From: Candidatus Woesearchaeota archaeon
GTDB taxonomy: Archaea > Nanobdellota > Nanobdellia > SCGC-AAA011-G17 > JACPIM01
DNA: 49,278 nt
Assembly (NCBI GenBank): GCA_016188045.1
Contig: JACPIM010000009.1
Span: 1 to 49,278, forward strand
Direction: 5' to 3'
Each line of letters begins with the position of its first letter. The stretch's first letter is position 1. This document shows positions 42,644 to 49,278 of the stretch, in pieces. The position numbers were made by a program, and so were the translations under genes. Below the pieces are notes generated by a model. It had not been told where the DNA came from, searched no databases, and was given only the letters and a program-made list of their open reading frames with translations.

Positions 42644-44104
42644 ATGAAACAAAAGATTGCTCTATTTATATTTCTATTTTCTGTTAGTGCATATGCTAAT
42701 ACTTATATTAATGAAATAAATTATGATCCTGCTGGAAGTGATAATAATTTTGAGTATATCGAAATTTATAGTGATGAAATTCTTAACAATATAACTTTAA
42801 AAGATTTGAAATCTAAAGATGAATTAGAGTTAGTAAAAAGATATGATGGCAATTATTACCTTGTTGTTGAAGAAGGATTTAATTATAGCAGTTTAGATTG
42901 CAATATATTTTCAGCTGGTGCAACTATTGGTAATAATCTTAATAATGACAGAGATTCGTTGGTTTTGGAATATAATAACACTATTTTGGATGCAGTTAGT
43001 TATTCTGAAAAATATGGTGGCAATGGAAATGGCAAGGTCTTATGTAAAATTCCAAATTTAATTGGTGTTATGAAAGAGTGCATTCCTACTGTTTGTAATG
43101 AAAATTCTAACAACATAAACTATAATATTATTATTAACGAAATAATGCCTGATCCAATAGGAAATGATGATGCTGAAATGCCAAACGGAGAATGGATTGA
43201 AGTATATAACAATGAGAATTATAATCTTAGTTTAGGTGGTTTCTATTTTGAAGATTTAGCCAACCATAAACTTTACATCAGCGAAACTAATACTAAAAAC
43301 CCAAACTTAGGCCCAAGAGAATATGGTGTTATATATGCAAATGGATTTAATGGACTATTAAATAATGAAGATTTTGAAGAAATAAAACTATTCGGTAATG
43401 AAGGCAATTTAATCGACAAAATTAGCTATGGTTTTTCTAGAGAAGGAGTTAGTTGGGCAAAGATAAAAGACAAATGGGTGTTAAGTTTGCCTACGGCGGG
43501 CAAAGAAAATCCTGAAAAAGAAGATGATATTGATCTAAATTCCAAAATAAGTATTGAAAAAATATATTTAGGTAGTGATGAAAAAGCTAAATTTGGCGAT
43601 AATATTCGGTTTAAGATTAATGTATATAAAGGCGATACTGGAAAAGAAAGTGTTCAAGCGTGGATTGAAAAGGGAAAAGAGATAGTAACTAAAAGAGCCA
43701 GGATTAATGTAGAAGAGAAATTCTTTGAATATCCTGTAACTTTATCCTTGCAGATAGATCCAAATTGTAAAAAGAAGTATAATGATGGGGAGTATAAGCT
43801 GGTTGTTCAAGGCTTAGATAGCGAAGATAATGAAGATATTGAGATTTCTGGTATAAATAATAATTTGTGTGAACAACCAAAGACAAAAGAAGCTGTGCTA
43901 GTTAGTAACAAAGACTTAAAACAAGAAGTAGTTGAAGAAGTTGGATATACCGAAACCAATTTAAATAGTGAATTAACTAATGAAATTACTGGAAGTATTA
44001 TATATAGTTCATCAACAGAAAAACAAAGAAATCTTGTTATGTATCTCTTTAGTTTTTTGATGTTGATTTTATTAATGTATGTTTTACTGAGAAAAAATGA
44101 TTAA
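42644..44104 (+). CDS. Surface protein with two lamin-tail domains and C-terminal anchor
   Basis: Signal peptide (about residues 1-18), then two lamin-tail-like (LTD) modules: YINEINYDPAGSDNNFEYIEIYS and INEIMPDPIGNDDAEMPNGEWIEVYN (at about 22 and 167). The domain ends with a Ser-Thr-rich spacer and one C-terminal membrane helix (LVMYLFSFLMLILLMYVLL). It is a typical exported, anchored surface protein. It overlaps the next gene's start by 8 nt. Confidence 0.85.
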   Translation: MKQKIALFIFLFSVSAYANTYINEINYDPAGSDNNFEYIEIYSDEILNNITLKDLKSKDELELVKRYDGNYYLVVEEGFNYSSLDCNIFSAGATIGNNLNNDRDSLVLEYNNTILDAVSYSEKYGGNGNGKVLCKIPNLIGVMKECIPTVCNENSNNINYNIIINEIMPDPIGNDDAEMPNGEWIEVYNNENYNLSLGGFYFEDLANHKLYISETNTKNPNLGPREYGVIYANGFNGLLNNEDFEEIKLFGNEGNLIDKISYGFSREGVSWAKIKDKWVLSLPTAGKENPEKEDDIDLNSKISIEKIYLGSDEKAKFGDNIRFKINVYKGDTGKESVQAWIEKGKEIVTKRARINVEEKFFEYPVTLSLQIDPNCKKKYNDGEYKLVVQGLDSEDNEDIEISGINNNLCEQPKTKEAVLVSNKDLKQEVVEEVGYTETNLNSELTNEITGSIIYSSSTEKQRNLVMYLFSFLMLILLMYVLLRKND

Positions 44105-44495
44105 AACAAAGATAATAAATGAAGTATTAGGTTCTCCTAAAGAGCATGTTGAAAATACCATGAAGTTGTTAATTGATAATATGAAAAAAAATAAAAATTT
44201 AAAGTTTAACAGTGAAAAAATATTCGAGGCAATGCAATTAGAAGATAAACCATTATACTCCTCGTTTGCTGAATTAGAAATTGAATTTGATATCTTAGAG
44301 TCTGTTGTTGGTTTTTGCTTTGATTATATGCCCAGTTCTATAGAAATTTTAGAGCCTAGTGAATTAAAATTAAATGCTGTTAATGTAAGTGAATTGTTTA
44401 ACGAATTGATGGCAAGATTGCATAATAATGAAATGCTATTGAGAAATGCTTTAGCTGAGTTAAGTTTATTAAAAAAAGATAAAAAAGAATCCTAA
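44097..44495 (+). CDS. Conserved-looking hypothetical protein
   Basis: A 132-aa helical protein (MIKTKIINEVLGSPKEHVENTMKLLIDNMKKN...) with no membrane segment, Cys pair or catalytic motif. Its start overlaps the surface-protein stop, so it is co-translated with it. It converges on and overlaps by 4 nt the stop of the minus-strand DGR-target-like gene. Function unknown. Confidence 0.65.
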   Translation: MIKTKIINEVLGSPKEHVENTMKLLIDNMKKNKNLKFNSEKIFEAMQLEDKPLYSSFAELEIEFDILESVVGFCFDYMPSSIEILEPSELKLNAVNVSELFNELMARLHNNEMLLRNALAELSLLKKDKKES

Positions 44496-45196
44496 ATTTT
44501 TACGCGCGCGAGACGTACCCCGAGAGCAGAATCCGAGACCCGCGAATCCCCGCCACAGCTAAGGCCAACCCTAGCAGAGCCAACACCGAACCAAACGACA
44601 GAGTTTTCTCCAGGACTAGAATAATCTAATCCACCACCGGAGTTATTGTTTAATGGCAATCCTTGACTTGTATGAGCAATTAACCAGCCATATAAATCTA
44701 TACATTTATCTGTCATTAAAGTGCCTTTATCTAATTCTGTTTCTACTGGAACTAACCTACCAACAGTATTAACTCTATGGTATTCCACAAATAAGTCATC
44801 ATCTTCACAAGAAACAAATAGATCTAAATGCTCTCCTTTCCAAGAACAACAAGTTTGTTCTGTTATATCCCTGTTAATTAATTTTAATTCAGCTACTTTT
44901 ATTCTTTTTCCATTTTCATCATAAACTTTATGATTTCTATCACTCCCTCCGTCTCTTATTTCTCTTAAAAATTCCGCGAAGTAACCAGGAAATAAAGTAA
45001 AACCATTTAATCTTGTGACTAAATCCAACGCGTCCTGATGATTTATGTTTCCAACAAAACCCTGATCATTATTTTGTAAATTTAAACCCAAGTACCTGCC
45101 TGCTCTTCTTGCTTCTTTAGAAGAAGCTAGCCGATATTTAGCTACTTCAATATCAGGATGTTCTCTATTTTCTTGTAATAACATAAAATTTGACAT
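44492..45196 (-). CDS. Probable DGR variable (C-lectin-like) protein
   Basis: The 234-aa protein has no signal peptide. The tail GENSVVWFGVGSARVGLSCGGDSRVSDSALGVRLAR has the W-F-G-x-G-x(4)-V-x-L-x-C...LGVRLAR arrangement of C-type-lectin/FGE-like folds diversified by retroelements in DPANN archaea. Its last 33 codons before VKI (44504-44602) hold only 5 coding-strand A and about 62% GC (window 44501-44600). The first 200 residues use normal AT-rich codons. No reverse transcriptase or template repeat is visible in the window, so they would have to be elsewhere. A TATA box (TTTTATAAAC near 45217-45226) precedes it. Confidence 0.7.
   Translation of the reverse strand: MSNFMLLQENREHPDIEVAKYRLASSKEARRAGRYLGLNLQNNDQGFVGNINHQDALDLVTRLNGFTLFPGYFAEFLREIRDGGSDRNHKVYDENGKRIKVAELKLINRDITEQTCCSWKGEHLDLFVSCEDDDLFVEYHRVNTVGRLVPVETELDKGTLMTDKCIDLYGWLIAHTSQGLPLNNNSGGGLDYSSPGENSVVWFGVGSARVGLSCGGDSRVSDSALGVRLARVKI
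44504..44602 (-). other. Adenine-poor, GC-rich candidate variable repeat of a DGR
   Basis: Thirty-three codons with A in only five positions (Arg, Ser, Asp, Asp and Val codons), and rare codons such as TCG, CGG, GCG and CTC, against an AT-rich background. A-directed mutagenesis of template A residues would leave exactly this kind of A-poor block ending at a GC-rich, invariant LGVRLAR tract. Confidence 0.6.
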
Positions 45197-45264
45197 TATT
45201 GTATTTTTAATAATATTAAGTGTTTATAAAAGTAGTTCACTACAAACAGTAATAAAAAAGATAA

Positions 45265-48200
45265 TTATTTATGTAAAAGTTTTTCAGCTTCTTTTATTGA
45301 TCTTTCTAATTCATCTTCTACCAAACTCTTCTTTGGTTTTTCTCTTTGAACGGTTGGCCTTCTAACTTGCTGTGTTTGTTGTGGACCAAATAATGATTTC
45401 CTTTGCGGTGCTTCTGGTAATAACGACCCTAGTTGGCTAAATGGTTTTCTCTTGTTCTGTTTATTTGATCCCTTCTTCTTGAAGAATAATAAATAGGCTA
45501 ATATTAATAAGATTAACAAAATTACAATTATGATATACACCCATAATTTGCTCTTTTGTTCTGGTGTTGGCGTTGGTGTTGGACCCGGTGTTGTTCCTTC
45601 TTTACAATCTTCCGGGCATAATGTACTATCTTCATTTGAATCACATATACTGTCTCCGCAGTATGGTTGTCCTGGCGGCGGTAATGTAGTTTCTTCTTCA
45701 CAATCATCTGGACAATTTGTTTGATCCTCGCCGAATTGTGGTTCGCAAATACTATTTACCACACATGGATTCGGAGGAGTACAATCAGATGGACAGGTAG
45801 CTTGATTTTCATCTGATTCTTGCTCACATTTTCCGTTTCCACATGAAGACTCTGGTTCTTCATCTGTTGTACATAATTGCTCCTCTATACATTCTGCTTC
45901 ATTAATTGAACAGGTTATATTACAGGTATTATTATCTTCACATTCCCTTGTTTTTATTCCATCTTCACATTCTGACCAAGAAGTGCATTCCCAATCTGGA
46001 GTGCATGTACCACACGATCTTTGCTCTAAACATAAAGTGTTATCTATAGAGCAAGTATGAGCACAGTCATTAATGTCTCTGCAGTCTCTTGATTGAATTC
46101 CATTAGAACATTCTGACCAATCAGTACATTGCCATTGGGGAGTACAATCACTACATGCTCTTTCAGTAATACACTCTTCATCATCTTCTAGGCATTCTGC
46201 ATCACAATCATTATCATCTTCACAGTCTCTTGTTTGGGTTCCTTCTGAACTAGTACATGTAGACCAAGGATCACATTCCCAATCTGGTTCACATTCTAAA
46301 TCATCGCAAACATTATTTTTATCATTATCAATACAACAATTATTAGATGACCAAGTACAATTTAGTCCGAGTAACTTATTTTGGCATGGATTTCTTGAAC
46401 AATCTAGTTGTGTTAAATATGTGTTACATGAAATGGCAGTTGTACAAGAATCACAGGTGTTTTTAGCTAGAGTTTGAGGATGATAGAAACATGAACCTTG
46501 GCCGCATACTGAACACTCTTCTTGTGAGCAGAAGTCTAAAGTGCTAGATGTACATTCTGCACAAGTTTTACATTCACATGCCGGGTCAGCTACACAAGTT
46601 GTAATTTCACAATCTGCTGGGCAACCAGGAGCAGCATCATTTAATCCTTGAACTGCACAGCTTAATATAGTTCTTTCACATTTATCCAAACCATCGCAAA
46701 TTTTATCGCTATCTGTATCAAGTTGTTTTCCTAAATTGGCAGAATCATAAATATTTATCTTACAACCCAAAGGAGTAAATTCCTCTTTATCGTTTGTGTT
46801 TGGAATTCCATCTCCATCTTTATCATTATCTTTGATGTCACAAGTATTATCTTTATCAAAATCTCCTCCACCAGGACAACTTGGATCTAAACAATCAGCT
46901 AGAGCATCACAATCATTGTCTAAATTATCTGAACATAATGCTTGTGTTGATTCTGTTTCAATATAATTTTGACCATAATTTGTTTTTGTGCATCCCGGCC
47001 AAGCACCATTTGTACATATCTCCACAGAACCAGAACATACTCCTAATTGATTTTGACATGGTTTTTGAGTTCCATCTACACAAGAGCAAGTTTCATCTAA
47101 TGTACCATCACAATCATTATCCAAACCATCGCATAGTGTTTCTTCTGATTGATATGTTTGGATAGATGAATAATCACAACCAGGCCATATTCCGGTAGTA
47201 CAAGTTTCTTTTAATCCACTACAAACGCCTTTTTGGATGGAGCATGATTTTTGCTGTCCTTGAAGACATGAACAACCCTCATCTATTGAACTGTCACAAT
47301 CATTATCTAAACCATCACATAATGTTTCTTCTGATTGATAACCTTGTATTAAAGCATAGTTGCAACCAGGCAATTTTCCATCTTGACCGCAAACTTGTGG
47401 TTGGGCTTGAGTACATATTCCAACTTTGCCTTGAGAGCAACTTAATGTTTGACCTGTAGTACATTGACAGCCTTTATCTATGCCTTCCTTACAGTCATTA
47501 TCTATGCCATCACATAACTCTACTGAATCTGGTTTTATATTTGCATCATTATCATTACAATCTCCGCCCTGGATTATATATCCTTCTGGCTGAGTATATG
47601 ATTGTTGTATACTTATAATACTACCAAACCCATCATTATCTAAATCTAGATAATAATTTATTTTTGGTTTAAGTTTACATGAATCTGAAGTTGTATCCCA
47701 CATACATTGAATATTATCATTATTTAGGCATTGGTTAGTTTCACAATCTGGTTGTGTTAGATATGATGAACAAGAGGTAATACTATTACATTGGTAACAA
47801 TAACTATAACTAAATATTCCTCCTGGTTTGAATGAGCATCCGTTGCCTGCTTCTCCTAAAGATAAACAAGCCTCGTTTGTACATAAACTAAAGCCAGATC
47901 CACAATCATCACAAGTACATGAAGGATCTGATGGACAAGAACTACAATCTGCCTGGCATCCCGGTGATGAATCAACATAAGACTGTACTTGACATTGAGA
48001 TATTGTATTTTGGCACTTATCAAAAGTATCGCATATTCCATCATTATCCGTAGTATCTTTTGCTACTCCGATTAAATCACTTCTTACATTATCTGTTGAT
48101 CTCCATACAGTGCAACCTTTTCTTGTAGTCTTATCATAATATGTAAACTCTTCTTTATCGTTTGTGTTTGGAATTCCATCTCCATCTTTATCTGTATCTC

Positions 48201-49278
48201 TTGAATCGCAAATACGATCTTTATCAAAATCAAATGAAGTACAATCTGGATCTCTGCAATCTATTAAACTATCGCAGTCATTGTCTAAATTATCTGAACA
48301 TGATTCTTGAGTATTTTCTGTTTCTAAGTAATCTGAACCATAATTACAGCTAGACCAAGAACCATCTATACAGGTTTTCATTGCTCCTAAGCAAACTCCT
48401 ACTTGTTTTTCACATGATGTTGGATGAGAATCAACTGAACAAGAACAACCTGTTTCTATTGTTGATGAATCACAGTCATTGTTTATACCGCCATCACATA
48501 TTTCTACTGCTCCTGGTTTTATGTTTACATCATTATCATTACAATCCTGATTATTGGCAACATATCCATCTGGTGGAGTAACTGCTCTTAATGGTATTCC
48601 TTGTTGTTGTCCGAACCCATCTGAATCTTGATCTCTATAGAAATTTGTTTTTGGTACTTCAATACAGGATGTTCCTGACCAGTCACAAGGTCCAATTGTA
48701 TTAGTTGGTGTTGAACATGGATCTGAGGAACAATCTTCTTGATTTTTATAACTTGAACAGGTATCTACTGATGTACAGGCAGAACAGCTTCCCCATTGAG
48801 TGCTACTACCCCACCCGTCATATTTACAATTTCCTCCTGCACATTGAGAACATTCTTGGTAGTCACAGCCTAATGTGCCTAATGCACCACCACAATAATC
48901 ACAACTTGGACAAGTACATAAAGAATCTTGTAAACAAGCACTATTAGACTGACAATCTAAAACACAACCGTTAGGGTCAACTGGGCTACAACCTAGAGCA
49001 GTTATACAACTATCTTTTGTATCACAAATTCCATCTGAATCTGAATCTAGTTTTACACCTGCAGGGTTTATTTTTGATATACAATCTCGCGGAGTACATT
49101 TTTCTTGATCTAGATCATTTCTTACTCCGTCATTATCTAAGTCATTATTAGTTTCAAATAAATCACAAGTTCTATCGTTATCGCAATCTCCTGTTCCTTG
49201 GGAAGCATCGAAACCACAATCTGGATCATTACAATCAATTAAACCATCACAATCATCATCTTGACTGTTAGAACATGA
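45265..49278 (-). CDS. Giant Cys-rich MopE-like/thrombospondin-like surface protein (5' truncated by window)
   Basis: The frame is open from 45265 to the window edge without a stop (checked by codon), so at least 1337 residues are visible and the start lies beyond 49278. An ATG at 48381 is internal. Repeated modules include D-x-D-x-DG-x-G...DCND-x(4)-I-x-PGA/DxxE-x-CDG-x-DNDCD-x-x-x-D-x-GC (MopE-like Ca/metal loops), KDGDGIPNTNDKEEFT, three thrombospondin-type CxxxWxCxxWSxC repeats, and three CGNGxCE...CPxDC repeats. A Pro/Thr spacer, one membrane helix (about residues 930-955 of the 48381 frame) and a basic cytoplasmic tail finish it. It is probably a calcium-stiffened surface or adhesion protein. 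Confidence 0.9.
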   Translation of the reverse strand, partial: SCSNSQDDDCDGLIDCNDPDCGFDASQGTGDCDNDRTCDLFETNNDLDNDGVRNDLDQEKCTPRDCISKINPAGVKLDSDSDGICDTKDSCITALGCSPVDPNGCVLDCQSNSACLQDSLCTCPSCDYCGGALGTLGCDYQECSQCAGGNCKYDGWGSSTQWGSCSACTSVDTCSSYKNQEDCSSDPCSTPTNTIGPCDWSGTSCIEVPKTNFYRDQDSDGFGQQQGIPLRAVTPPDGYVANNQDCNDNDVNIKPGAVEICDGGINNDCDSSTIETGCSCSVDSHPTSCEKQVGVCLGAMKTCIDGSWSSCNYGSDYLETENTQESCSDNLDNDCDSLIDCRDPDCTSFDFDKDRICDSRDTDKDGDGIPNTNDKEEFTYYDKTTRKGCTVWRSTDNVRSDLIGVAKDTTDNDGICDTFDKCQNTISQCQVQSYVDSSPGCQADCSSCPSDPSCTCDDCGSGFSLCTNEACLSLGEAGNGCSFKPGGIFSYSYCYQCNSITSCSSYLTQPDCETNQCLNNDNIQCMWDTTSDSCKLKPKINYYLDLDNDGFGSIISIQQSYTQPEGYIIQGGDCNDNDANIKPDSVELCDGIDNDCKEGIDKGCQCTTGQTLSCSQGKVGICTQAQPQVCGQDGKLPGCNYALIQGYQSEETLCDGLDNDCDSSIDEGCSCLQGQQKSCSIQKGVCSGLKETCTTGIWPGCDYSSIQTYQSEETLCDGLDNDCDGTLDETCSCVDGTQKPCQNQLGVCSGSVEICTNGAWPGCTKTNYGQNYIETESTQALCSDNLDNDCDALADCLDPSCPGGGDFDKDNTCDIKDNDKDGDGIPNTNDKEEFTPLGCKINIYDSANLGKQLDTDSDKICDGLDKCERTILSCAVQGLNDAAPGCPADCEITTCVADPACECKTCAECTSSTLDFCSQEECSVCGQGSCFYHPQTLAKNTCDSCTTAISCNTYLTQLDCSRNPCQNKLLGLNCTWSSNNCCIDNDKNNVCDDLECEPDWECDPWSTCTSSEGTQTRDCEDDNDCDAECLEDDEECITERACSDCTPQWQCTDWSECSNGIQSRDCRDINDCAHTCSIDNTLCLEQRSCGTCTPDWECTSWSECEDGIKTRECEDNNTCNITCSINEAECIEEQLCTTDEEPESSCGNGKCEQESDENQATCPSDCTPPNPCVVNSICEPQFGEDQTNCPDDCEEETTLPPPGQPYCGDSICDSNEDSTLCPEDCKEGTTPGPTPTPTPEQKSKLWVYIIIVILLILLILAYLLFFKKKGSNKQNKRKPFSQLGSLLPEAPQRKSLFGPQQTQQVRRPTVQREKPKKSLVEDELERSIKEAEKLLHK
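46784..46824 (-). repeat. 41-bp identical repeat, copy 1, inside giant surface protein
   Basis: Identical to 48152-48192, both coding the DGDGIPNTNDKE part of the repeat. The copies are 1368 bp apart, the size of the internal duplicated unit (about 456 codons). Confidence 0.7.
48152..48192 (-). repeat. 41-bp identical repeat, copy 2, inside giant surface protein
   Basis: Matches 46784-46824 exactly over 41 bp while nearby repeat sequence has diverged, which suggests recent duplication or gene conversion. Confidence 0.7.

Noticed and set aside
47120..47340. Near-identical segments about 180 bp apart as a CRISPR-like array
   Set aside because: They are coding repeats of the MopE-like module (conserved DNDCD loops) in one open frame, with no constant spacer length.
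48381..48381. ATG as the start of the giant surface protein
   Set aside because: The same frame stays open for 299 more codons to the window edge and encodes further Cys-rich MopE-like repeats, so this Met is internal.

Overview
The window is AT-rich archaeal DNA, most likely from a DPANN archaeon of the Woesearchaeota/Pacearchaeota type. Archaeal and eukaryote-like information genes support this: PCNA, TFS, RpoL, MBF1, aRF1, eS19, eL39, eL31, PDCD5, Cbf5, Hjc, an Fe-S XPD helicase and an archaeal signal peptidase. Promoters are TATA boxes 20-35 nt before starts, and the surface proteins are very large and cysteine-rich. The genus-level assignment is inferred from gene style, not from a search.

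Layout. 1-1.5 kb: the 3' part of a coiled-coil, Thr/Ser-rich membrane protein. 1.6-14.6 kb (minus strand): a surface/secretion region with two giant paralogous Cys-rich secreted proteins, a pilin-like gene split by an in-frame stop, a winged-helix antitoxin with a decayed RelE-type toxin, PCNA, a secreted protein and a lipoprotein. 14.7-15.6 kb: two small plus-strand genes. 15.6-24.2 kb (minus): a dense housekeeping run (XPD, TFS, signal peptidase, RpoL, RNA methylase, MBF1, membrane proteins, glycosyltransferase, ScpB, aRF1). 24.3-27.4 kb: VapBC and ValRS. 27.5-31.6 kb: a DUF4258/YgiT-AbrB toxin-antitoxin pair, a tRNA-Phe gene, a pilin-like gene, an AAA/DUF4143 ATPase and an MNT/HEPN pair. 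31.6-35.9 kb: CysRS and a ribosomal operon (eS19, PDCD5, eL39, an unknown gene, eL31, Cbf5). 35.9-39 kb: an accessory stretch with two broken genes, a possible Fe(II) oxygenase and a radical SAM protein. 39-42.6 kb: membrane protein, acylphosphatase, sugar nucleotidyltransferase, LysRS, histone-fold protein and Hjc. 42.6-45.2 kb: a lamin-tail surface protein, an unknown gene and a gene whose 3' end looks like a diversity-generating-retroelement variable region. 45.3 kb to the end: a giant MopE-like/thrombospondin-like surface protein that runs off the window.

The strongest unusual signals are three. (1) A tRNA-Phe(GAA) gene reads as a normal tRNA only if three short introns (20, 16 and 14 nt) are removed, each flanked by a bulge-helix-bulge-like motif. 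(2) A 99-nt, 33-codon block at 44504-44602 has only 5 adenines on the coding strand and about 62% GC in otherwise AT-rich DNA; it ends a protein with a C-lectin-like tail, as expected of a DGR variable repeat. (3) Nearly identical 20-21-nt palindromes sit directly before the start codons of MBF1 and LysRS. Four genes are broken by in-frame stops or a frameshift. TAA, TAG and TGA all terminate normal genes here, so decay or sequence error is more likely than recoding.

Toxin-antitoxin type modules are dense (four in about 24 kb), and one carries a palindrome that overlaps both its Shine-Dalgarno sequence and its start codon.
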